This document shows, one piece after another, positions 7,764-16,222 of a stretch of DNA of 52,706 nt. Below the pieces are notes generated by a model. It saw only the letters and a program-made list of their open reading frames with translations, did no database searches and had not been told where the DNA came from. The DNA is taken from NCBI GenBank assembly GCA_938020565.1, contig CALIHP010000076.1, positions 1 through 52,706 on the forward strand, read 5' to 3'. This DNA comes from an uncultured Anaerolineaceae bacterium (GTDB lineage Bacteria; Chloroflexota; Anaerolineae; Anaerolineales; Anaerolineaceae). The position numbers were made by a program, and so were the translations under genes. Position 1 is the stretch's first letter, and the number at the start of each line of letters is the position of its first letter.

Positions 7764-8612
7764 CTATGGCTTCGGCTCCAGCCTGGGCAAGACAGCGCCC
7801 GCCTGTCCTAAACCGTATGCGGTCCCTGCGCCGATTCCCGAAAACGCCGAGAAGCGCGCGAGTGATTGTAAAATACTGATCCAGTAGCGATCCGGATTCA
7901 GCGCGCGATAGCGGACCTTCCCAACCGCGCCGATTCGCAGCGCGTTTTCGCCCAACTCCGCCGGAAAGGTCCGGAGCGAAAACCCGGATACCGCGACGCA
8001 TTCCTCCGCGAACCGCAGCGTGTCCTCCGGAAACGCCAACGGCGAAAAGGCATTCCAGCGCTCCAGTAAGGAACGGAATACCAGGGCAGGGAGCGGCAGC
8101 GGCTGCGTCTTCCCTTCGCTTTTAAAAAGCGTCGGTGAATGAAAACGGAAATCGATCTGCGCCCGGGCCGCCAGGCTCATCCCCGCCGCGATCAGGTCGG
8201 CGTATGAACGCTCCTCCGCCAAAGGCATCCCCGCCTCGCGGGGAAGAACCTCGAACGGCAAATAATCGAGCGTCAGCCTTGCCCCCGCGAAAAGTCCGCC
8301 GCCCGCTTCAGACAGCCGGATCAGCACCGCCCGAATGTCTTCCCGAAGCGCGGTAACACGAAACGACAACGCGCTCCCATCGCGCAGGCTTTCCGGCCCG
8401 CGGTACCCAATCAGCCCGGAAACCGTATAGGGGCGCGCCTGCCCGGGCTCATGCAGCTCGGCAGCCAGCCCCGCGTCCAGATCACGGACCAGCCGCAGAA
8501 AGAGCGCCTGAATCGCCCGCCCCCACCAGCGCGGGAGCGCCCGTTCCGCGGCGTCCTCCGCCGTCCCAAGATAACGCAGCGGATAAACCGCCGAGATCAG
8601 CTCCGCGCCCAC
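7764..8612 (-). CDS. cas6: CRISPR pre-crRNA endoribonuclease Cas6
   Basis: Cas6 cuts the array transcript within each repeat and leaves the 8-base 5' handle. The 282-residue protein ends with the Cas6 glycine-rich loop FSGIGAGTAYGLGQAG, which contacts the repeat RNA. It also has the family's middle region (DFRFHSPTLFKSEGKTQPLP, where the SPTxFK pattern is typical). The start codon is a GTG at 8612, three bases after the csx15 stop; no in-frame ATG fits better. The repeat hairpin in the nearby array is the probable substrate. Confidence 0.88.
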   Translation of the reverse strand: MGAELISAVYPLRYLGTAEDAAERALPRWWGRAIQALFLRLVRDLDAGLAAELHEPGQARPYTVSGLIGYRGPESLRDGSALSFRVTALREDIRAVLIRLSEAGGGLFAGARLTLDYLPFEVLPREAGMPLAEERSYADLIAAGMSLAARAQIDFRFHSPTLFKSEGKTQPLPLPALVFRSLLERWNAFSPLAFPEDTLRFAEECVAVSGFSLRTFPAELGENALRIGAVGKVRYRALNPDRYWISILQSLARFSAFSGIGAGTAYGLGQAGAVLPRLEPKP

Positions 8613-8615
8613 CGT

Positions 8616-8996
8616 TTACCGCTTCTTCCGCGCTCGCTCACGAAGCGCCTGAAGATTAATCAGCTCGGCGACCTCGTAAACGAACGGCGCCCGATCCGCC
8701 CGACTCCGCATCCGGACAATCGCCGGAAAATACCCCATCCGCCCGTTCAGCCAGACGAGCAATCCAGCCGCGATATAGTTCAGCGACGGCAGGTTGACCA
8801 GGATCGGTTCCGTTTGCAGCGCGACCGAATCAAGCGGGATCCGCGCCGATAAATCGAGAATCTGATCTGAAAACGGCGCGTCATTGTCGAACTGAACCGG
8901 GATATCGACGAGCTGGTCGATCGGCTGGCCGGCGAGACGTTCGATCTTCGCCCGCTGTTCCGCGGAAATCGGATGGGAGAAATTGAGAAGGATCAT
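8616..8996 (-). CDS. csx15: Csx15-family CRISPR accessory protein
   Basis: A 126-residue protein beginning MILLNFSHPISAEQRAKIE, with a conserved middle LPSLNYIAAGLLVWLNGRMG and an end EVAELINLQALRERARKKR. This matches my recollection of the Csx15 family, which occurs beside CARF-effector genes of type III loci and has been proposed to handle cyclic oligoadenylate as a ring nuclease or sink. The Rossmann-like N-terminal strand and the IAAGLL helix fit that idea. It overlaps the upstream RNase gene by four bases (ATGA). The role in signal shut-off is an inference from family and context. Confidence 0.75.
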   Translation of the reverse strand: MILLNFSHPISAEQRAKIERLAGQPIDQLVDIPVQFDNDAPFSDQILDLSARIPLDSVALQTEPILVNLPSLNYIAAGLLVWLNGRMGYFPAIVRMRSRADRAPFVYEVAELINLQALRERARKKR

Positions 8997-10246
8997 CCGT
9001 TACCCATCTCCATCGGAATCTCCATGTCCCGGATAACCTGAAGCTGCCGCCCGATCCGCCGGATCAGCGCGTCCGCCTCGTTCGGACGATAATTCTTTCC
9101 GGCATGATCAATATCGTTCCGGACATTCGTAACCTCACGCCATAAATCATGAAACGTTTTTCCATTCATAAACGCGCCGATAAAATCTGTCCCCTGCCAG
9201 CGCTTCTCGTTATGCGCGAAATCATTAATACGCTCCTCGTAGTCTTCGCGCAATTTCCGGTCCAGTAAATTCAGCTTCCCATCGCGGTACATGACCCAGC
9301 TGATCAGCCATTCGCGCGCCAGCGAAATCGACTGCATCAGGTGACCATGCTCATAGTACCAGAAAATCAGCTGCCGTTCCTGTTCCAGCGTTCTCGCGGA
9401 CGCGGCCGCGTCTTCTTTTTCCGGCTCCGGATTCCCCAATTTCGAATAGGAACGATCAATTTTTTCCAGCAGCCGATACAGCGGAGAAATCTTCTTCTCT
9501 GGCATCCCTGCTTCACGAATTCGCCAGAAATTCTTCTTAAGAATATCAATCTCCCGCATCGCGCTGTACGGTCGGAGGAGAAACAGCGCGTCGGCAGTAC
9601 GATTTAAGCTATGCGCAGCGTCTTCAAGCGGGATGGCGCGCTGGATCGCCGAACGCTCGTAATTTCCATCCTTCTTAACCTGAGCGCTGAAATCTTTCAG
9701 GAGCGATCCCATATCGCGCGAATCGCCGGAACGGATAAACCGATCCGCCGCGACGCTCCAATCCAGCAGCCCCAACATCTCCGACAGATCGAACATCGGC
9801 GTCGTCCCTTGCCCCTGCGCTTTACCGACGTCGAACGCGCCATATAAAAGATGTTTGACGGAGACATCCCGCGCTGTCTTCATGAACGCCGCCGTCAGCA
9901 GCGCCAGCATGGGGAGCGAACGCTGACCGTTGGTAACATCCATCGCGACTTCCTCGCGCTCCGCAACCGCATCATTGATCGTATTGAAAATCTCCCAGAG
10001 CTCTTCCTGCGTCGCGCCAAGCGGAATATCGATATCTTTAATAACGCCAGAAAACGGTATCATCTCCACTTTGAAGTCTGCAAATGTATTTTCGCGCGCC
10101 TCCTTCGTCAGGAAAACGATGATCTCGTCCGGTTTCAGAAAATCGACGCAGGCGCAAACCGAAAAGCGCGTCGTCTTCCGGAGCTCGTTCCAGACGTACG
10201 TCGTTTCATCATATTTTCCCGTTCCCAAAAACGCAATCAGCTTCAT
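8993..10246 (-). CDS. Csx2-type CARF-HEPN ribonuclease (TIGR02221-like)
   Basis: The 417-residue protein starts MKLIAFLGTGKYDETTYVW, typical of the Csx2/TM1812 family. The N-terminal CARF domain (about 1-180) carries the DVTNGQRSLP ligand-site motif of the DxTHG type. The C-terminal HEPN domain has the RNase signature R-x4-H in RNDIDH (Arg376 and His381). Such proteins are dormant until Cas10-made cyclic oligoadenylate binds the CARF dimer, and then cut RNA non-specifically. The motif is intact, so activity is expected. It lies three bases after csm5 and overlaps csx15, an effector next to a likely off-switch. Confidence 0.88.
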   Translation of the reverse strand: MKLIAFLGTGKYDETTYVWNELRKTTRFSVCACVDFLKPDEIIVFLTKEARENTFADFKVEMIPFSGVIKDIDIPLGATQEELWEIFNTINDAVAEREEVAMDVTNGQRSLPMLALLTAAFMKTARDVSVKHLLYGAFDVGKAQGQGTTPMFDLSEMLGLLDWSVAADRFIRSGDSRDMGSLLKDFSAQVKKDGNYERSAIQRAIPLEDAAHSLNRTADALFLLRPYSAMREIDILKKNFWRIREAGMPEKKISPLYRLLEKIDRSYSKLGNPEPEKEDAAASARTLEQERQLIFWYYEHGHLMQSISLAREWLISWVMYRDGKLNLLDRKLREDYEERINDFAHNEKRWQGTDFIGAFMNGKTFHDLWREVTNVRNDIDHAGKNYRPNEADALIRRIGRQLQVIRDMEIPMEMGNG

Positions 10247-10249
10247 TTC

Positions 10250-11335
10250 TTACCTTTCTTCCAGCCGGAGCAGGCACCAGCCGAAAATCGTTCGAGCCGA
10301 ACCATAATTAAGAATAATTTTACGCGACGTCGGGAAAGGATCGCCGATTTTCCGGTGCGAAGGGACATGATTCGGCGTGCGCAGGATTCGCTGATCCTTG
10401 ATCATCCGCTCAAACGCCAGCGGATCTTCGCGCCGGAGAAGCTCCCCGTACGTCATTCCATCCCAGCCGCTCCCGTTCCCGATCTGAAGGAAGGCGTAAT
10501 CGAAGCCTTTAAGCTTTGAATCCAGATTCGAGATTCCGGATAGCTGATTAACGATCGATTCGCAGCCAGCCACCGAAGCGTACCATTCCTTCAGCCGTTC
10601 GAGCCGTTCGAATCCGCCCTTCCGTAAGACGGCTATCCAATTTTCAAAAACGTCTTTTCGGTCGGAAAGCGTTCCGTTAAGCAGGAAATCGTCAAACCGG
10701 ATCGTACCCAGAAACTCGATTTTCCGACCGACGCATTCCATCTCAATCGGGACCGTCGACTTGTCCGGCGCCTGCGTCCGCGAAACCGGCGTCGCGTTGG
10801 CGATAAAAAGTCCGCCGCCGGGCCGACGCGTCTCCGTCGCCATCATCGCGTCCGACACCTGCAGCGCACGGAAAACGTCGCTGTTGGGATCGGGACCGAA
10901 GAGCGCGGATTCAATCTCGTTATCCGCCTTCTTGCCTTTATCTCTGATCTGGTCATACAAGCGCAGGCTGCATTTCTGAATCTCAGCTTTCGCGAGAGCG
11001 GTCCGGATCGCGCCTTTAATCGACGAGCCGGGAATATAGGGGCATTCGTACACGTCCTTAATACAGGCCATCAACCGCGCGTCCGTTTTTTCGGACCGCG
11101 GCGTTCCCCTGACCGCGTAGCGAAAGAATTCGCGCCTGCGAAAATCGTCTTCGTCTAAAAGACGGCCGGGAACGAAAGAACCGTTCGGCTGATACTTTTT
11201 TTCAAGAATCACGTCCGAATTCAGCCGGTACGTCCCACCGTCATGAATCGCGAAATCAAAATCCTTGCGAAGCTCCTCGCCGCTTCCGATAAAAATCGGC
11301 GTCAGCGTCTGAAGCGTAAAGTTAAGCTGCGTCAT
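10250..11335 (-). CDS. csm5: Csm5, type III-A effector subunit
   Basis: Csm5 caps the crRNA 3' end of the Csm complex and is a RAMP (RRM-like) protein. The 361-residue protein begins with the RAMP strand FTLQTLTPIFIGSGEELRKD and has YIPGSSIKGAIRTALAK near residue 100, the glycine-bearing motif shared by Csm3, Csm4 and Csm5. Position after csm4 and length agree with the family. Its ATG overlaps csm4 by four bases. No catalytic role is expected. Confidence 0.9.
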   Translation of the reverse strand: MTQLNFTLQTLTPIFIGSGEELRKDFDFAIHDGGTYRLNSDVILEKKYQPNGSFVPGRLLDEDDFRRREFFRYAVRGTPRSEKTDARLMACIKDVYECPYIPGSSIKGAIRTALAKAEIQKCSLRLYDQIRDKGKKADNEIESALFGPDPNSDVFRALQVSDAMMATETRRPGGGLFIANATPVSRTQAPDKSTVPIEMECVGRKIEFLGTIRFDDFLLNGTLSDRKDVFENWIAVLRKGGFERLERLKEWYASVAGCESIVNQLSGISNLDSKLKGFDYAFLQIGNGSGWDGMTYGELLRREDPLAFERMIKDQRILRTPNHVPSHRKIGDPFPTSRKIILNYGSARTIFGWCLLRLEER

Positions 11336-12396
11336 TTTTCATCACCTCCCGCCGGCGGCGCGCATCGGACCCCAACGGCATATCCGGCGCGCCAGACCGG
11401 ATGACCCGCCGGACGCGCCCCGCCGTAATCCGGCTGAACGTCGACGATCGTCCCGATCGGCCCCGGCGCGCTGAGCTTCAGGAAAGCGCCTTCGCCGAGC
11501 ATGCGGATCGTCCGCCGCCGTTCCGCCGCCCGACCCGGACTGAAAACCCAGCCGCCGACCGATTCAATCGCGTATGCCGACGAGTCGTCTTGAAGACTTT
11601 CGATCTCATCCGTCCGTGGGATCATCCGGCTCAGCGTCACAAAACGATCGCCAGCCGTCAAATCAGGATTAAACGCGATCGGCGCCTGCCGCCGCGCTTC
11701 AAAATATCCGAGCCCGATACTTCGCTCCGCGCCGATCCCCGCTTCGCCTGTCTCTCGCAGCAGCGTTTCCAACCGATCGCGCCCAGACGTGCCATCGGGC
11801 GAAAGATTCTGAACTCCGACCCATAGCCCACAGTCGGACATGAACCGCGTTTCGGCTAAAAAGAAGAGCTCCGTCGAGCTTTGGTCGCGCGCGATCGTAA
11901 CCCGCGGACGCTTCGTCATCGCCCAAACGATCCGCCGTTCCTGAACGGGAACAGGGAGACGCGAAAATTCATCCTTCGACACCAGAAGAACGCCGTCCTG
12001 AAGGAGCTCGCCGTTCCGCGCGGCCTCGCGGAGCGGAACTCCGGAAATCATCTTCCGAAAAACCCCTTCGGAAACGAACGCAATTTTCCGGATCCGTTTC
12101 AGCGGAAGATCTCCGTCGGACGCTGACGCGCTTCGCGTCGGGATCATCGGCTTCGGAAAGAACCGGACCGCGCCGGCGCGAGGGAACGCGGACGTGAAAA
12201 TATATGGCGGCGTCCCGGCGATAAACGGCTCGATCCAGTCGTTAAACGCTTCCTCGGAAAGCGCCTGCGCCGCGACGCTGGTCAGCGCCGAGAAGAAGCT
12301 GTCCGACGAAAACGTCGCCGCACAGCTTTCCTGACCCCGGCCATGCCGGCCAAAATGGGAAACGCGCAGCTCAAGATCATAAATTTCCAATTCCAT
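11332..12396 (-). CDS. csm4: Csm4, type III-A effector subunit (Cas5 group)
   Basis: Csm4 binds the 5' handle of crRNA and links Cas10 to the Csm3 backbone. The 354-residue protein has the Csm4 N-terminal pattern, with SDSFFSALTSVAAQ near residue 31, FTSAFPRAGAVRFFPKPMIP, and a C-terminal RAMP half with GEAGIGAERSIGLGYFE, the glycine-rich loop of Cas5-like folds. Gene order between csm3 and csm5 supports the call. An 11-base gap separates it from csm3. Confidence 0.9.
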   Translation of the reverse strand: MELEIYDLELRVSHFGRHGRGQESCAATFSSDSFFSALTSVAAQALSEEAFNDWIEPFIAGTPPYIFTSAFPRAGAVRFFPKPMIPTRSASASDGDLPLKRIRKIAFVSEGVFRKMISGVPLREAARNGELLQDGVLLVSKDEFSRLPVPVQERRIVWAMTKRPRVTIARDQSSTELFFLAETRFMSDCGLWVGVQNLSPDGTSGRDRLETLLRETGEAGIGAERSIGLGYFEARRQAPIAFNPDLTAGDRFVTLSRMIPRTDEIESLQDDSSAYAIESVGGWVFSPGRAAERRRTIRMLGEGAFLKLSAPGPIGTIVDVQPDYGGARPAGHPVWRAGYAVGVRCAPPAGGDEK

Positions 12397-12407
12397 CGCA
12401 ACTCTCC

Positions 12408-13184
12408 TCAGAAACTCAAAGAGCTTTGGAGCTGCTGGCCAATCTCGTCTAACCCTTTTTCGAATTCACTCAGATTTTCGTACGCATCCCGACCTATCGC
12501 CTTCGCGCTGCTGTAATCCGCGACCGTCCGCAGCGTAATTTTCAAATTCCTGAAGCGGATTTTCCCGCTCCCGCGCGAACCGCCGCCGCCGAGATAATCG
12601 TCCTCGATCAGCTGCAGCCCGTCGCGGAGATCGTTCAGCAGCGCCAGATCGTCCCGTTCGAAAACGGAGAAGACCATTTCCGCCGGTCCGAAAACCGCTC
12701 CGGCCGGAACGCGCTCGATATTCCGCGGACTGGCCATCGCGGTAACCCGGTCGATCGCGACCTCTGATTTTAATTCGGTAAACGGCTGGTCCGTGTAAGC
12801 CTTCGTCAGCTGATCCACCGAATTCTTCGTCATTTTCACGTCCCGGACGATCAGGCGTGTCGGCGTCCCGCTGTCCTCGCTCGCGGGCATCCCAAACAGC
12901 CGGCAGACCCGGCAGGGGTTCTTCAAGTCCTTGCATACGTGGATCTTTGCTTTTCCGACCGATTTATTCATGTCGCAGCCAAGCTTCCTTTCCAGCTGCG
13001 AACGCATTTTGCCGCGCAGGCTCGATCCGGGAATATACGGGATCTGGGTCAGGACATCGCGGATCACCGGATTGTCGACCCCGCCGATCTCCAGATTACC
13101 GCCCTTACCGCCAATATGCAGCCCCGTAACCGCCTCAATTTCGCAGCTGAAGATAATTCGACCGACCAATCGGATCTGATTCAT
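12408..13184 (-). CDS. csm3: Csm3, backbone subunit and target-RNA nuclease
   Basis: Several copies of Csm3 form the complex backbone and each cuts target RNA at 6-base intervals. The 258-residue protein has GLHIGGKGG followed by GGVDNPVIRD; the Asp (Asp37) aligns with the catalytic Asp33 described in Streptococcus thermophilus Csm3, so cleavage should be intact. YIPGSSLRGKMRSQLERKLG is the RAMP motif, and a Cys-rich patch, CKDLKNPCRVCRLFG, fits the family's zinc site. The glycine-rich DDYLGGGGSRGSGKIRF lies near the C terminus. Confidence 0.95.
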   Translation of the reverse strand: MNQIRLVGRIIFSCEIEAVTGLHIGGKGGNLEIGGVDNPVIRDVLTQIPYIPGSSLRGKMRSQLERKLGCDMNKSVGKAKIHVCKDLKNPCRVCRLFGMPASEDSGTPTRLIVRDVKMTKNSVDQLTKAYTDQPFTELKSEVAIDRVTAMASPRNIERVPAGAVFGPAEMVFSVFERDDLALLNDLRDGLQLIEDDYLGGGGSRGSGKIRFRNLKITLRTVADYSSAKAIGRDAYENLSEFEKGLDEIGQQLQSSLSF

Positions 13185-13210
13185 GTCATAACTCCTGTTC
13201 TGTTTAATGA

Positions 13211-13690
13211 TTACTGTCCGCCATAGCTGCGGTGATAAGCTAAAATCGCCTCGAAAAGTTCCATGAACGTCCGGAACCCTTTCGATTTATCGCTCGAATT
13301 GACGGCTTGACCGATTGCTTCCTGGAGGATCACCGATAAACTTTTCATCCCGGCTTTACTTTCCCGGGAGGCCTGATACGCCAGCTTGGGCTTCAGCAGG
13401 TTCAGCCGGCGGAGCGAGGCGACCTCATCGCCCGGATCCCAGGAGGTATCGATATTTCGGGATTCGGAAAAAACCGTCCGGATCTGGCTCCGCGTCAGCC
13501 CCTCTTCACATACTTTTTTCCCGATTCTTTCCGCAAACTCGACTAACTTCTTTCCCTCCGGATCAGCGCTGAAAATCTCCTGGAGCCTCGCCTTATCTTC
13601 CGGAGATATCGACTGCGACAAATTTCCTCGCAGCGAACCGCCCGTTGAACCCTGGTTCCGATAATTTCCTTGCATATAATTTCCTGGCAT
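13211..13690 (-). CDS. csm2: Csm2, small effector subunit
   Basis: Csm2 is the small helical subunit lining the inner groove of the Csm complex. The predicted protein is 159 residues: a Gly/Asn/Gln-rich, probably disordered tail (about 1-30), then a helical domain with TRSQIRTVFSESRNID and LRRLNLLKPKLAYQASRESK, which resembles the QxRxxFxExR...LxxLxPKLAYxxxR pattern of Csm2. The start at 13690 is chosen because AAGGAG lies seven bases upstream; the longer reading at 13750 starts inside cas10. An 11-base gap separates it from cas10. Confidence 0.9.
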   Translation of the reverse strand: MPGNYMQGNYRNQGSTGGSLRGNLSQSISPEDKARLQEIFSADPEGKKLVEFAERIGKKVCEEGLTRSQIRTVFSESRNIDTSWDPGDEVASLRRLNLLKPKLAYQASRESKAGMKSLSVILQEAIGQAVNSSDKSKGFRTFMELFEAILAYHRSYGGQ

Positions 13691-13701
13691 GTTAAATCTC
13701 C

Positions 13702-15951
13702 TTAATCTCTCCGAATTGCTAACTGCGCCCAACGGGCCGCTTTCGCCCATTGGTGTAAATCCGAATAATAGGATTCGCGTAGCTGCGACCGGACCTTCCG
13801 GATAACGTCCGCAGCCGCCAGATTCCCTTTCAGCCGTTCTTCCATGCGGAACAGTTGATATTCGCCCATCCAGATCCAGCGTCCGAACTGCTTCCGGCCC
13901 GAAGCTTCCCGCTGCGAATCCAACTGCTGCAGCGTTTGCAGCAGCGCGGAAGGAAGATCCCTGTTCGAGACGAGGAGCGCCTTCTTCTCGGCGACCTTTG
14001 CGAAATCGTCCCAGCGGAACGCCTCGTCCAGGAACGCAAACGCATTTTTCCCCTCGACCGATTTGGCCATTTCCTCCGCGTCATGCGCGTCGTCTGCGGC
14101 CTGCGCGATCGGATATTTCCCATGAATAAACGACATCCCGCCGCTGATATGAAGGAGCGGGTTTTCATGCGTGTACCGCGTAAACTGACGATGGACCTCG
14201 AACGCGAGCTCCAGGGCCTCCTGCCATGGGCCGACGAGAAAGAGATCGTCTCCACCGGAATAAACGGTATAGATATGCGAATACTTTTCGCATAACCGTT
14301 TCAGGTACCCTTCGAAAAAGAGCGAAAGCTGAAAACTCAGCGCGGAAATCCGCGAAATCGTCGCGATGCTCTCCGTCCCTTTTCCGAACCCGGCCTGGAA
14401 GACCTCGCCTAAATTATCGACGTCCATCCGTAATACGCCCAAACGCTTTGTCCCCTCCACGATTGCGTCCTGCATCTCGTCAAACGTCGCGTACGGAACC
14501 TCGGCGGCGACGTAATGACGCCAGCGAACGGTCGGAAGCGGCGACGCCGGCGCACGCCATGAAGAATCCGGATCGTCAATCTCCCAGACGACGGATCGCC
14601 TCGGGTTTGAGATTTGAACCGCCGCTTCTCCGAGCGGTTTCCCGGTTTTACTGAAAAGCTCAAAACCAACGCCAAACGCGGCTAACGTATCCTCGAACGA
14701 GCCCGGCTTTCCCTCGGCCGGATCGCCGAACGTGAAACGGATGAACCCCGTTTCGGGAAGCCTTCGTCCAAGGACATCCCCGAACGATTCGCAGGATCGG
14801 CAAATCCTCTCATCGGTATCGGCGACACGCTTCGTGTCCGCCTTTTCCTCGCCACAGACCGCACATACCTTCTCCTGATTGCCGCCATGCAGCTGAGGCT
14901 GGAAAACGAGCGGATGCATTTCTGCCTCGAGCTCGCGGTATCGCTGCTGTTTTCGAACGCCTAAATCCTGATGCATCCGGTTCCAATACGTCGGAAACGC
15001 GCCTTTTCGGAACCCGGAAAACGGAATCTCCGCAGAGCCCAGCGAGAGATAAAGCTCGATCCCATGATACCGCAGCAGCTTCCTCGCGATCTGCTTACGA
15101 ATCGACGGAAGCTTCTCCGTTGCGGAAAGCGGCGCTAAAAGATAAAAATTCCCACCGCCCGCGTAAATAACGCTGCAATACGATAAATTCAGCTCGTTCA
15201 GAATCGATCTAACCAATACTTCGGTCAGGATTTGCAGGTAAAAAGAACGCCCGCGCAGCGCCCGCGCTGCACCGTCGCCGCTGATTGTGTAAATAAAGCG
15301 CTGAATTCCGGAAATGTCGCCCCCGATCAGCAGGCCGACCGGCTCGGACAGCAGCTGCTTCTGCGCCGCGGTCAGCTTACCCGGCGCGCAAAAATCCTGA
15401 ACCAGCGCCGTGTCGATGTCTTTCAGCTTCGCCGGATCGACCTCAGTCAGGCAAGCTGCAATCGCGGCAGTGATTCGCGCGTGATCGTAAAGCGAAACGT
15501 CGGCAGGCCAGGCATGATATTCGGAAGGGACGCCCCACGCATGCTGACGCAGCGCTGAAAGGATTTTTTCCAGATATGTTTCGTTGTCATCCAAATCCGA
15601 TCGCTGAAAAGCGCCTGTAATAGCGCTCGATCCGACCTCGCCGCGCCCCGACGAGGTGACTTCGGATGGGAAAACGGCGGCTTCCGACGCGCTCAGCGAT
15701 TCGAGCGGTAAAAAGCGATCCGCGGAGGATTTTTTTCGTCCTGCCCCGATTCGATCAAAAATCGTGACGACCCGGGCGGCCTGCTTCGCCTTCTGGTTCG
15801 GACCCAAGCCGGCCGATTCGCCTGCGCTCAGTTTTTCCGCGATGGAGAGAATTTCTGCGAACGCTTCGGATTGGGAAGGAAGCTGCTGCGCGAACATGCG
15901 GCAACAGGCGGATAAGGCTTCAGATTCTATCTTAAATGGAAACTTGTTCAT
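13702..15951 (-). CDS. cas10: Cas10/Csm1, cyclic-oligoadenylate synthase subunit lacking the HD motif
   Basis: Cas10 is the large signalling subunit. The 749-residue protein carries the cyclase motif GGDD in VYSGGDDLFLVGPW, the Palm 1 segment GDISGIQRFIYTISGDGAARA, and a zinc finger with CAVC and CRSC near residues 365-390. The N terminus aligns only from the later half of the usual HD domain (AEKLSAGESAG, then SLYDHARITAAIAACL). The HDIGK motif and the following His pair are absent, and a TGA six codons upstream of the ATG rules out a longer frame. DNase activity is therefore unlikely while second-messenger synthesis should remain. It is the first gene of the operon. Confidence 0.95.
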   Translation of the reverse strand: MNKFPFKIESEALSACCRMFAQQLPSQSEAFAEILSIAEKLSAGESAGLGPNQKAKQAARVVTIFDRIGAGRKKSSADRFLPLESLSASEAAVFPSEVTSSGRGEVGSSAITGAFQRSDLDDNETYLEKILSALRQHAWGVPSEYHAWPADVSLYDHARITAAIAACLTEVDPAKLKDIDTALVQDFCAPGKLTAAQKQLLSEPVGLLIGGDISGIQRFIYTISGDGAARALRGRSFYLQILTEVLVRSILNELNLSYCSVIYAGGGNFYLLAPLSATEKLPSIRKQIARKLLRYHGIELYLSLGSAEIPFSGFRKGAFPTYWNRMHQDLGVRKQQRYRELEAEMHPLVFQPQLHGGNQEKVCAVCGEEKADTKRVADTDERICRSCESFGDVLGRRLPETGFIRFTFGDPAEGKPGSFEDTLAAFGVGFELFSKTGKPLGEAAVQISNPRRSVVWEIDDPDSSWRAPASPLPTVRWRHYVAAEVPYATFDEMQDAIVEGTKRLGVLRMDVDNLGEVFQAGFGKGTESIATISRISALSFQLSLFFEGYLKRLCEKYSHIYTVYSGGDDLFLVGPWQEALELAFEVHRQFTRYTHENPLLHISGGMSFIHGKYPIAQAADDAHDAEEMAKSVEGKNAFAFLDEAFRWDDFAKVAEKKALLVSNRDLPSALLQTLQQLDSQREASGRKQFGRWIWMGEYQLFRMEERLKGNLAAADVIRKVRSQLRESYYSDLHQWAKAARWAQLAIRRD

Positions 15952-15968
15952 GCTGACGAGCCCCTTTC

Positions 15969-16009
15969 ATGCGAACGAATATGCGATTGTATGCGAAAAA
16001 ATAATTATA
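15969..16009 (-). promoter_or_regulatory. Putative promoter and repeated element before cas10
   Basis: On the minus strand a perfect TATAAT (16004-16009) lies about 50 bases before the cas10 ATG. Between it and the gene are three copies of TCGCAT (15991-15996, 15981-15986, 15969-15974), 10 and 12 bases apart, near one helical turn. No good -35 box is seen. The repeats sit where a repressor would block transcription, but no factor is known. Confidence 0.4.
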
Positions 16010-16067
16010 ATGCAATTGCGCCGGCTAAGCGGGAATCTGCGAATTCATTTCCCGCTTCTATCTGATT

Positions 16068-16095
16068 TTGCAATTTTGCCGGAGTCTGATATAAT
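16068..16095 (+). promoter_or_regulatory. Promoter of tRNA-Gly
   Basis: TTGCAA (16068-16073) and a perfect TATAAT (16090-16095) are 16 bases apart and end 15 bases before the tRNA, as expected for a stable-RNA promoter. Confidence 0.65.
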
Positions 16096-16110
16096 TTGAT
16101 TTGTTCTTAA

Positions 16111-16182
16111 GCGGGAGTCGCCAAGTGGTAAGGCATTAGCCTTCCAAGCTAACACGCGCCGGTTCGAATCCGGTCTCCCGCT
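16111..16182 (+). tRNA. tRNA-Gly (anticodon UCC)
   Basis: The 72-base sequence folds as a full cloverleaf. The acceptor stem pairs GCGGGAG with CTCCCGC, the D loop holds AAGTGGTAAGGC, the anticodon stem TTAGC/GCTAA encloses loop CTTCCAA with anticodon TCC, and the T arm is CCGG-TTCGAAT-CCGG. The discriminator base is T and CCA is not encoded. A TTTTT run follows at once and may end transcription. It marks the left edge of an AT-richer gene block. Confidence 0.97.
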
Positions 16183-16222
16183 CTTTTTGTTTAAGAATAC
16201 GGTTGTTTTGCCTGACGCAAAA

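Noticed and set aside
13211..13750. Longer Csm2 start at 13750
   Set aside because: It begins inside cas10, and the ATG at 13690 has AAGGAG at the right distance.
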